Position numbers and translations under genes: made by a program. The notes under the pieces were generated by a model that was not told where the DNA came from, did no database searches, and saw only the letters and a list, made by a program, of their open reading frames with translations. From Halothece sp. MAG (GTDB lineage Bacteria; Cyanobacteriota; Cyanobacteriia; Cyanobacteriales; Rubidibacteraceae), in the NCBI GenBank assembly GCA_018610095.1, contig JAHEOB010000349.1, positions 1-7,182 on the forward strand: 7,182 nucleotides of DNA, in the 5' to 3' direction. Shown here one piece after another: positions 1 through 5,344 of this stretch; positions within the stretch are counted from its first letter, which is position 1, and each line of letters starts with the position of its first letter.

Positions 1-28
1 ATAATCTGAAAAAGGAGGTTAAATTAAA

Positions 29-226
29 ATGATGATTCTGAAAGGAACTTATCAAAATGGAACAATCAAACTTGATGAACCATTACCTGAAAATTTAGAA
101 GGAAAAGAAATACAAGTAATTGTGCAGGAAATTGCTACTCCCAAACACCGTCAAAGTGGAAGTGCTAAAGGAAAAATTTGGATGTCTTCCGACTTTGACG
201 AACCTTTAGCAGACTTTGGAAAGTGA
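29..226 (+). CDS. VapB-type antitoxin (AF2212-like N-terminus, DUF2281-like C-terminus), no toxin partner
   Basis: This 65-residue protein is probably the antitoxin of a type II toxin-antitoxin pair, which would bind its own promoter and neutralise a PIN-domain ribonuclease. The N-terminal half (residues 1-34, with GTYQNGTIKLDEPLP and then EIQVIVQE) resembles the short beta-rich AF2212/DUF104 antitoxin fold. The C-terminal half (GSAKGKIWMSSDFDEPLADF, 44-63) matches the toxin-binding tail of DUF2281 antitoxins, where G-S-A-K-G and D-D-F-D-x-P-L are typical. A perfect Shine-Dalgarno, AAAGGAGGT at 11-19, serves the ATG at 29; a second ATG follows at 32. Such genes normally run straight into a PIN toxin. 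Here the only coupled start is GTG 223, which stops after 18 codons and shows no PIN motif. The gene itself looks intact. The family call is from motif memory. Confidence 0.8.
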   Translation: MMILKGTYQNGTIKLDEPLPENLEGKEIQVIVQEIATPKHRQSGSAKGKIWMSSDFDEPLADFGK

Positions 227-262
227 GTTTTGAACCCTTTGATGAAGCGATCGATGAGCGGG

Positions 263-276
263 AGCGCGGCGGCGCT
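263..276. repeat. GC-rich hairpin between antitoxin and glycosidase-like gene
   Basis: AGCGC (263-267) and GCGCT (272-276) form a perfect 5-bp stem around a GGCG loop, in a short GC-rich patch that differs from the A-rich antitoxin gene before it. No T-run follows, so it is not a standard intrinsic terminator. It may be the remnant of a small dispersed cyanobacterial repeat, or scar sequence where a toxin gene was lost. Confidence 0.4.
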
Positions 277-330
277 TAGTGGGGGAGTATGTCAAACTGG
301 AATCGACCGAGTTGTTCAGGGAATTTCTCC

Positions 331-1392
331 ATGACGAAGCAAACTGAAGAACTAAAGCAACAACCCGGCTTAATTTTGCCGCCTGGCCCTAATGGCTGGT
401 GGGATTCGGAACGGATTTCTTGTCCTTGTGTTCTGCGCTGTGCTGATGGCAAATGGCGGATGTGGTACTACGGGCGCGATCCCAATTTCGATCGCGACAT
501 TAATCTTCCCACCGGTCGCTGCGGTTTAGCCATTTCTGATGATGGCGTGCATTGGGAACGAGTGCAAGGACCTCTCACCATGGGCGCTGTTTTTGAACCT
601 CATTCTGATCCCAATCGCTTCGACTCAGCCCATGTGGGGGTTAGTGATGTCACTTATAACAACGGATTGTATTGGCTATGGTATTTTGGCGGCGATCCCA
701 GCTTCACGAAAGTGGGCAATATGCGTGCCAAAGGTCTCCGCATGCAACCGGGCTGTGCAGTTTCTGCTGATGGATTGCATTGGTTGCGTCTTGAGGGTCC
801 CTATCGAGGCGCATTATTGCCAGTTGGCGAATCAGGGGAATTTGACGAATTATTTTGTGGCTTTCCCAAAATCGTACGCGATCACGATGGGTCTTGGAAA
901 CTATACTATCATACCCTTCACCCAGAGAAAGGCTTTCTTGTAGGGCTAGCGGTTTCCGAAGATGGTTTGCAGTGGGAAAAAGTGGGTCAAGTGTTAGGAC
1001 CTGGTCCTGCGGGACGGTTTGACGAGGGCGGTGTCGGGACACGCCATGTTCTCCCCATCGGCAATCAATACGTCATGTTTTATGAGGGCGTTAACAACAG
1101 CGGCTATCATTGCATTGGCATTGCTACCTCAACCGATGGCCAACACTGGGAAAAGCAAGATGGCGATGCAGCTGGCGGTTCCGTATTTGCTCATGCCCCC
1201 TCTGGTTCTGGCCGTTGGGATGCCCGTGCTGTGGGAACCCCTTATGTCGTGCCGCAATCGGACGGCAGTTGGTACATGTATTATATTGGCGCTAATGAGG
1301 GCGGCAGCGATGAACTGACAAGCCAACATCAAATTGGCCTTGCTATTAGCAAGGGAACAGATTATGCACAGTGGAAACGGTGGGAGGATTGA
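331..1392 (+). CDS. Five-bladed beta-propeller glycosidase-like protein (GH32/GH43/GH130-like superfamily)
   Basis: This 353-residue protein is built from five repeats. Each has a (G/N)x(F/W)D start, a V/I-rich strand, an aromatic strand (MWYYG, LWYFGG, KLYYH, VMFYEG, MYYIG) and an S-x-D-G-x-x-W end. Counting from codon 331, the repeat Asp residues are D25, D98, D172, D231 and D297; the DG-x-x-W boxes end at W75, W151, W215 and W273, with a degenerate fifth at W348. This is the fold of the GH32, GH43, GH68, GH117 and GH130 enzymes, which cut or rearrange sugar linkages. Acidic catalytic candidates such as D25 and E173 exist, but I cannot assign a family or substrate. No signal peptide is visible, so it is probably cytoplasmic. 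AGGGA at 318-322, 8 bases before ATG 331, favours this start; the in-frame ATG at 289 has GGGGGAG only 2 bases away. It is GC-rich relative to the genes that follow. Confidence 0.8.
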   Translation: MTKQTEELKQQPGLILPPGPNGWWDSERISCPCVLRCADGKWRMWYYGRDPNFDRDINLPTGRCGLAISDDGVHWERVQGPLTMGAVFEPHSDPNRFDSAHVGVSDVTYNNGLYWLWYFGGDPSFTKVGNMRAKGLRMQPGCAVSADGLHWLRLEGPYRGALLPVGESGEFDELFCGFPKIVRDHDGSWKLYYHTLHPEKGFLVGLAVSEDGLQWEKVGQVLGPGPAGRFDEGGVGTRHVLPIGNQYVMFYEGVNNSGYHCIGIATSTDGQHWEKQDGDAAGGSVFAHAPSGSGRWDARAVGTPYVVPQSDGSWYMYYIGANEGGSDELTSQHQIGLAISKGTDYAQWKRWED

Positions 1393-1444
1393 CGCTCCAA
1401 CCTTGGTTTGACGGCGCTCTTCTATAAGCAACAAATAGTTGTTT

Positions 1445-1473
1445 TAGCCATATATATCGGTATTAGTTATACA
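1445..1473 (+). promoter_or_regulatory. Possible promoter of the tyrosine recombinase
   Basis: TAGCCA (1445-1450) and TATACA (1468-1473) are separated by 17 bases and each matches the sigma-70 consensus at 4 of 6 positions. The start of the recombinase lies 68 bases beyond the -10 box. The surrounding region is very AT-rich, so chance matches are easy. This is a weak prediction. Confidence 0.25.
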
Positions 1474-1541
1474 ATTGTTGATTATCAAAATACAGATAAC
1501 TGCGCTACCTTTTATTTTGAGCCGATTTCGGGGGGAAATGA

Positions 1542-2516
1542 ATGAGTCAAATGACACAAAGCAGCGAAAACCAAACGATTTATCGATCCTGTGCTGATTC
1601 GCGAAAGGCACTCTCAACATTCGAGGTGGAGGAAAAATGTTCCTTTAGGAATGATGCAGAGTTATTATTCGATTGGTTAGCGGATCAAAGTCAACATACC
1701 CAAAAGAGTTATTGGACGGCTTGGCTACAGTTTCAGGCGTTTATGGGGGCGGTGGTAGAAAATAAGCAAATTGTGGCTTATCAGTTCCCGATTCACAAAG
1801 TCATTAAACAGCACATTCGATTCTTCCTGGAGCATTGTCTGCGAGAGAAAGGGAATACTGCCAACACGGTGAATCGGAAGCTGGCAGCCTTAAAATCGTT
1901 GTTTCGACATGCTACAAGTGAGTATTATCGGGAGTTTAATCCTGCTAGTAATATCAAAACGGTTCGTGAGGACAAAATTGATAAGTCTCAGCAGAAGCAG
2001 AATGTCAAACAAAAGATTATTTCCCCAGATGAGGTTAAAGCATTAATCAATCATGCTAATTGCTATCGGGATCGGGTTCTATTTGAACTACTTTACCTTA
2101 CTGGCATGAGATTGCATGAGGCGTTATCAGTGAGTTGGGATGATATCTACAATAATGGAAATGCCTATTATGTTTACATCCTTGGAAAAGGACATAAGCA
2201 ACGGGATAATAAGTTGCCTGACAGTTTAGTCGAAAAACTCACAGAATTAGGAACGGATCATTATCTATTTTTGAGTAACCGTAAAAAACCATTATCGGTA
2301 GAGATGGCACATAAAGCGATTAAACAAGCTGCTAACAAAGCAGGGCTCACTCGTAACATCAGTTGTCATACACTAAGACATAGTCATGCTTCTCATGCTT
2401 TAGCAAATGGGGCAAGTTTAGCTACTGTGAGAGATCAGCTTGGTCATAGCTCGATTCGAGTGACATCACAATATCTGCATAGCAACGAAAGTAGCAGTGA
2501 TTTTATTTCCATTTGA
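1542..2516 (+). CDS. Tyrosine recombinase/integrase (XerC/D-like)
   Basis: This 324-residue protein would cut and rejoin DNA at specific sites through a phosphotyrosine intermediate. Residues about 38-135 form the helical SAM-like core-binding domain (QHTQKSYWTAWLQFQAFM, then NTANTVNRKLAALKSLF). Residues about 158-315 are the catalytic domain with all six signature residues: R190 (TGMRLHEAL), K216 (LGKGHKQR), H276 and R279 (HTLRH), H302 (LGHSS) and the nucleophile Y311 (TSQYLH). Length is close to that of XerC/XerD and plasmid resolvases, with about 35 extra N-terminal residues. A G-run at 1530-1535 lies 6 bases before the ATG at 1542. GC content is clearly lower than in the gene upstream. 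It may resolve multimers of the replicon that carries parAB, or may have integrated a mobile segment. Its target site is not obvious. The family is certain; the role is inferred. Confidence 0.93.
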   Translation: MSQMTQSSENQTIYRSCADSRKALSTFEVEEKCSFRNDAELLFDWLADQSQHTQKSYWTAWLQFQAFMGAVVENKQIVAYQFPIHKVIKQHIRFFLEHCLREKGNTANTVNRKLAALKSLFRHATSEYYREFNPASNIKTVREDKIDKSQQKQNVKQKIISPDEVKALINHANCYRDRVLFELLYLTGMRLHEALSVSWDDIYNNGNAYYVYILGKGHKQRDNKLPDSLVEKLTELGTDHYLFLSNRKKPLSVEMAHKAIKQAANKAGLTRNISCHTLRHSHASHALANGASLATVRDQLGHSSIRVTSQYLHSNESSSDFISI

Positions 2517-2519
2517 TTA

Positions 2520-2536
2520 ACAAAAACTTGTTTTGT
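2520..2536. repeat. AT-rich inverted repeat just after the recombinase gene
   Basis: ACAAAA (2520-2525) and TTTTGT (2531-2536) form a 6-bp stem around ACTTG, starting 4 bases after the recombinase stop. Only short T tracts follow, so it would be a poor intrinsic terminator. A weak recombination half-site pair is another possibility, but nothing else supports that. Confidence 0.25.
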
Positions 2537-2551
2537 GGTTACTTTAACTTA

Positions 2552-2580
2552 TTGCTTCTCTCAGTAGTTGGGATTATATT
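2552..2580 (+). promoter_or_regulatory. Candidate promoter of the GNAT gene
   Basis: TTGCTT (2552-2557) and TATATT (2575-2580) are separated by exactly 17 bases; the -10 box matches the consensus at 5 of 6 positions and the -35 box at 3. The acetyltransferase ATG lies 46 bases downstream of the -10 box, so the gene could be transcribed separately from the recombinase. Confidence 0.4.
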
Positions 2581-2626
2581 TTAGAGGCTTTATCTGTAGC
2601 TTAACTTTTTTCAAAATGGTATAACT

Positions 2627-3253
2627 ATGGAAATTCAAAACCGAGGGATAATTTGCTCTGGTGAAAAAGTTGATTATTTACCCATGTCTTTGGAAAAACA
2701 TAATCCAGAGCAGATTGCTGGCTTAATTTATGAATCATCTCCCGAATTATTCTTCCTGATGTTTGGTTCTCACGGAATTCAAAACCTTATCCAATTAGTT
2801 CAAGGGTCTGAAAATCGGTTTAGCTATCAGCATGTTCGTGTTGCCCAGGTAAGTGATCAGGTAGTGGGGATAGCTGTCATTGTTCCTGCTGAAAGGCTGT
2901 CTGTCAATACTGACTTGAAAAGATTGAATTACCGTCAACAATTACGTGTCGGATTTGTGAAACGTTTCATTCTTCCATTTGTCTTGCAGCAGTATTATCC
3001 TCAAGGGAGTTTTTACATTAATAGTTTAGCTGTCAGTTCCAGATATCGGAATCAAGGAATTGGCAAACAATTACTTTCAAATTGTATTGATGAAGCTGCT
3101 AATCATTCAGGTTCAGTTTATATCAGTGTTGATGTCAGTAATTCAAGAGCAAAAAAGCTATATGAATCAATGGGATTTCAGGTGGTAAAAGAAAAAGTGA
3201 TTCGTTTGGGAAAATTTAGAGCTGGTTCTTTTGTACTATGGCTGTCGCCTTAA
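2627..3253 (+). CDS. GNAT-family N-acetyltransferase
   Basis: This 208-residue protein should move an acetyl group from acetyl-CoA to an amine; its substrate is unknown. The GNAT core is in the C-terminal half. FYINSLAVSSRYRNQGIGKQ (129-148) contains the beta4 strand and the acetyl-CoA pyrophosphate loop R-N-Q-G-I-G (141-146). VYISVDVSNSRAKKLYESMGF (164-184) is the beta5 strand plus the N-x-x-A-x-x-L-Y-E-x-x-G-F motif. Residues 1-60 are less typical, and residues 103-125 are a basic then hydrophobic stretch (QQLRVGFVKRFILPFVLQQ) likely to shape the acceptor pocket. The ATG at 2627 has no clear Shine-Dalgarno. The gene is among the most AT-rich in the window (32% GC in one counted line), consistent with recent transfer together with the neighbouring recombinase. 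It does not have the form of a GNAT toxin, as no DUF1778-type antitoxin gene precedes it. Confidence 0.87.
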   Translation: MEIQNRGIICSGEKVDYLPMSLEKHNPEQIAGLIYESSPELFFLMFGSHGIQNLIQLVQGSENRFSYQHVRVAQVSDQVVGIAVIVPAERLSVNTDLKRLNYRQQLRVGFVKRFILPFVLQQYYPQGSFYINSLAVSSRYRNQGIGKQLLSNCIDEAANHSGSVYISVDVSNSRAKKLYESMGFQVVKEKVIRLGKFRAGSFVLWLSP

Positions 3254-3259
3254 ATGATT

Positions 3260-3297
3260 GGCGCAAAGCGTCACCGAAGCAGAGCTTCGATCGCGCC
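3260..3297. repeat. Nested inverted repeat after the GNAT gene (small dispersed repeat-like)
   Basis: CGAAGC (3275-3280) and GCTTCG (3284-3289) pair perfectly around the loop AGA. An outer pair, GGCGC (3260-3264) and GCGCC (3293-3297), encloses them, giving a bulged cruciform-like structure of 38 bases. It starts 7 bases after the GNAT stop codon and is GC-rich in an AT-rich setting, with a HIP1-like CGATCGCG. This resembles the short repeats that cyanobacterial genomes scatter between genes. With no T-run it is unlikely to be an intrinsic terminator, though it could protect the 3' end of the mRNA. Confidence 0.55.
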
Positions 3298-3373
3298 CTT
3301 AAAGTGTCCCAGAACTCAATTCTTTAAGCCCCAGATTTATACTGTAATTGAATGCCCTTTAAAAACAATCAAT

Positions 3374-3514
3374 ATGCAACAACAACATTACTCAGTTCAA
3401 CCGATTATTTGGAAAACAGATCGCGTAGAATTAATTGATCAAAGAAAGTTACCTACTGAATATACGATTGTCACCATTCGGAATAGTGAAGCAATGGCTA
3501 ACGCGATCGCATAA
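3374..3514 (+). pseudogene. mtnA: Truncated mtnA remnant (5' end of S-methyl-5-thioribose-1-phosphate isomerase)
   Basis: Forty-six codons from the ATG at 3374 encode an N-terminus typical of MtnA: PIIWKTDRVELIDQRKLP (residues 10-27), then EYTIVTIRNSEAMANAIA and a stop. The pattern W-x-x-x-x-x-x-I-D-Q-x-x-L-P-x-E, followed by a helix ending in A-I, is the start of this methionine-salvage isomerase, which converts methylthioribose-1-phosphate to the ribulose form. In intact proteins the next segment reads like TMIVRGAPAIG; here a TAA follows at once, and nothing downstream in any frame resumes the protein. Intact enzymes are about 350 residues, so more than 85% is missing and the fragment cannot be active. 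The open frame extends upstream to 3254, but that part runs through the hairpin and has no MtnA character. The break lies one base after a HIP1 octamer (3503-3510). A -10-like TATACT at 3338-3343 may be the old promoter. Confidence 0.75.
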
Positions 3515-3619
3515 CCTTATGAATCGTAATCCATCAAATTGTAAGAATTAAGGTCGCTAATAAAGCGGTATTACCAAAACGTTTGAAAGCAAATTGATTT
3601 TTCATTGAAGGAGCAAGTT

Positions 3620-4525
3620 TTATTCTTTAAATTCTTCTGAAATTAAACTTTCCATTTCGTCTAAAAGAGACTCAATACGTTTCCACTTTTCAGGATTCGA
3701 CTTCCATAGTTGCGATGATTTAAGTTGTTGAACAGTTCGATCAATTTTGCTGGCTGGTGTTGTCTTTTCAGAAGAAGTAATACTAATTGCTTTGATGCGC
3801 TTTTTGATTTCATTGAGAGACAGATTTTGATTAATTGCCTCAGTTACTAACTCTTGGCGCTTCCGTCCGTCCTTGACTCTAGAGAGAACAATCGCTTTCG
3901 TGTAAGCAAGTTGTCCTTGTCTTAAAACATTAAGAATGTCTTGGGGTAATTTTAATAAAGGAAGACGATTGGCAATAAACGAAGACCAACTGTACCCTAA
4001 TCCCTCAAAAATTGATTCCACTTGCTCAACTGAGTCACTACCAATAACGTTATGGGTAGTTTTTCCTTTCTTTTGATTGTCTAAGCGATATAGCAGAGAA
4101 ATCACTTCTGAATGATCTAGGTTCAACTCGATTCCCAATAAAGCAATTACCCCTTCTGTCTCCTCAATCGGATTTAGGTCTTCTCTGGCTAAATTTTCAA
4201 CAAGTGATAGGGCAAGAGCTTCTTCATCAGTTAAGTCACGAATAATCACAGGAACTGCCTCTAAATCGAGGGATTGCGCTGCGCGAAACCGTCTTTCTCC
4301 TGCCACTAGTTCATATTGATTGCGGGAGTTAGCAAGAGGACGAACTAATAAAGGTTCTAGAATCCCATGCTTTTTTATAGAAGCCGTTAATTGCTCCAGC
4401 TTTTCGGAGTCAAAATAACGTCGAGGTTGTGAGTTACTCGTAACAATCGAACTTAGGGGTAAACTAGACTCAGCATCTTTCGGTAACTCAGAAAGATAGG
4501 ATTGTAAGTTACGTCGTTTAGCCAA
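3620..4525 (-). CDS. parB: ParB/Spo0J-family partition protein with extended central DNA-binding region
   Basis: This 301-residue protein is the centromere-binding partner of ParA. Residues 20-120 are the ParB/Srx-type N-terminal domain: IVTSNSQPRRYF (27-38), ELVAGERRFRAA (72-83) with the GERRxR box that in this family binds CTP, and LVENLAREDLNPIEE (108-122). Residues about 125-215 are the helix-turn-helix region ending in RLPLLKLPQDIL (187-198) and AYTKAIVLSRVKD. Between these lies extra sequence (about 147-176, DNQKKGKTTHNVIGSD and on) absent from chromosomal Spo0J/Noc, which I recall from cyanobacterial plasmid ParB proteins. The C-terminus is acidic and helical, probably a dimerisation segment. 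The start codon is TTG at 4525, overlapping the parA stop by 8 bases, with AGGAGG 12 bases upstream inside parA, so translation is probably coupled. It is encoded downstream of parA in one operon. Confidence 0.93.
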   Translation of the reverse strand: MAKRRNLQSYLSELPKDAESSLPLSSIVTSNSQPRRYFDSEKLEQLTASIKKHGILEPLLVRPLANSRNQYELVAGERRFRAAQSLDLEAVPVIIRDLTDEEALALSLVENLAREDLNPIEETEGVIALLGIELNLDHSEVISLLYRLDNQKKGKTTHNVIGSDSVEQVESIFEGLGYSWSSFIANRLPLLKLPQDILNVLRQGQLAYTKAIVLSRVKDGRKRQELVTEAINQNLSLNEIKKRIKAISITSSEKTTPASKIDRTVQQLKSSQLWKSNPEKWKRIESLLDEMESLISEEFKE

Positions 4526-5159
4526 TGATTTTCAAAGCCTCCTGAAATAATGCAGCGTAATCACTAGCAGCAGCCTTTGCCGAATTACCAGATAGTTGAA
4601 AAACTGTTGAGTTTTGGACAGGTGCATCCGAAATACACTGCCGTTGATAAATAACAGTTTCTAAAAGCGGGAACCGTTGGTCAGCGTTAAGTGCTTGTTG
4701 GGCTTCTCTGAGGAGAATGGTCCCTTTGACTCCCCGACTCAAAAATAAGCCAGCTATGGGATAACCACCACGAACTTTCTGTCGCTGACGAATTACTTGT
4801 AGAATTTGGTTACTGCTGCTCAAGTCAAGTCCAGATGGCTGACAAGGAACTAACGTCAGATCTGATAAATCAAGAATCGTTTTTGTAACTTCACTCAAAC
4901 TTCCTGGACCATCGACAATGACTAATTCTGATTGTTCCCCAGCTTCTTCAATTGCTTCAAACAAGCGTTCGGGGTCTAAAATTGCTTGATACGGAATATC
5001 TATAGATGATAGTTGTGAAAGCCATCCAGAACTAGATTGTTGAGCATCAGCATCGATCAAACTAACTGATTTGGTTTGAGATAACCAGTAGGCAAAATGG
5101 ACTGCAGTTGTACTTTTGCCACAACCCCCTTTTTGGTTAACAATACTAATAACACTCAC
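4518..5159 (-). CDS. parA: ParA-family partition ATPase
   Basis: This protein of about 213 residues is a small ParA (MinD-like Walker ATPase) that moves ParB-bound DNA over the nucleoid. Counting from the GTG at 5159, the deviant Walker A is KGGCGKST (residues 10-17) after VISIVNQ, the switch I-like motif is DADAQ (36-40), and Walker B is VIVDGPG (80-86). There is no N-terminal DNA-binding domain, as is usual in the short type Ib class; autoregulation there is typically done by the partner protein. I prefer GTG 5159 because family members begin a few residues before the first strand. An alternative is TTG 5180, which adds 7 residues. The open frame reaches TTG 5234, but that would run through the upstream palindromes. 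No Shine-Dalgarno precedes the GTG. A 13-codon frame, ATG 5187 to TAG 5146, overlaps the start. The stop overlaps parB by 8 bases. Confidence 0.92.
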   Translation of the reverse strand: MSVISIVNQKGGCGKSTTAVHFAYWLSQTKSVSLIDADAQQSSSGWLSQLSSIDIPYQAILDPERLFEAIEEAGEQSELVIVDGPGSLSEVTKTILDLSDLTLVPCQPSGLDLSSSNQILQVIRQRQKVRGGYPIAGLFLSRGVKGTILLREAQQALNADQRFPLLETVIYQRQCISDAPVQNSTVFQLSGNSAKAAASDYAALFQEALKIIG

Positions 5160-5193
5160 TTTTAGTAATACTTTTTTCAAATGGCATTTGCCT

Positions 5194-5216
5194 ATTACCC
5201 ATAATGTTATTAGTAA
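5194..5216. promoter_or_regulatory. Palindromic repeat copy 1 upstream of parA (operator or centromere candidate)
   Basis: This copy begins ATTACCCATAATGTTAT and shares 16 of its first 17 bases with the copy 40 bp to the right. It is an imperfect palindrome: 8 of 11 base pairs are symmetric about the centre between 5205 and 5206. It overlaps the best -10 candidate for parA. ParA/ParB operons are commonly self-repressed through such sites, which may also serve as the centromere. The binding protein is inferred. Confidence 0.65.
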
Positions 5217-5230
5217 CCTAACTTTGGCAA
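5201..5230 (-). promoter_or_regulatory. Candidate parAB promoter
   Basis: On the minus strand TTGCCA (5230-5225) and CATTAT (5206-5201) are 18 bases apart, matching the sigma-70 consensus at 4 of 6 positions in each box. Transcription would start near 5194, leaving a leader of about 34 bases before GTG 5159. The -10 box lies inside palindrome copy 1 and the -35 box lies between the two copies, so a protein bound to either copy would be placed to block RNA polymerase. Confidence 0.35.
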
Positions 5231-5233
5231 GCA

Positions 5234-5256
5234 ATTACCCATAACGTTATAGGTAT
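5234..5256. promoter_or_regulatory. Palindromic repeat copy 2 upstream of parA (operator or centromere candidate)
   Basis: The core TACCCATAACGTTATAGGTA (5236-5255) is almost perfectly palindromic, with 9 of 10 base pairs symmetric about the AAC|GTT centre. It lies exactly 40 bp from copy 1 in the same orientation, close to four helical turns, so bound dimers would sit on roughly the same DNA face. The sequence differs from the chromosomal parS (TGTTTCACGTGAAACA), which fits a plasmid-type partition system with its own site. Confidence 0.7.
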
Positions 5257-5344
5257 TGAAGGCGAGCAGAGCGTCAACCTATGCTTAATTTGGAAACGGC
5301 TGACCCCACCACTTCCTACTATCTGATGGTTGATTCGGGGCGTT

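Noticed and set aside
1430..1445. Possible intrinsic terminator after the glycosidase-like gene (AACAA, loop ATAG, TTGTT, then TT).
   Set aside because: The stem has only five mostly A-T pairs and the T-run is four bases, partly inside the stem. It is too weak to call.
3260..3297. Integron attC site after the GNAT gene, given the nearby tyrosine recombinase.
   Set aside because: The required GTTRRRY and RYYYAAC boxes are absent, and the recombinase shows no obvious extra IntI patch.
3254..3373. 86-codon reading frame starting at ATG 3254, directly after the GNAT stop.
   Set aside because: Its first 40 codons run through a hairpin and AT-rich spacer with no protein character. Only the part from ATG 3374 resembles a known protein.
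3515..3619. Search for continuation of MtnA or a terminator between the mtnA remnant and the parB stop.
   Set aside because: No frame resumes MtnA. The only stem seen (CGCT/AGCG with loop AATAA, about 3554-3566) is four base pairs and has no T-run.
1389..5277. Nine-base inverted repeat TTGACGCTC (1389-1397) and GAGCGTCAA (5269-5277) near both ends of the AT-rich block.
   Set aside because: A 9-base match between two stretches of 100-150 bases is not rare by chance, and the left copy includes the last bases of a coding region. It is not evidence of element ends.
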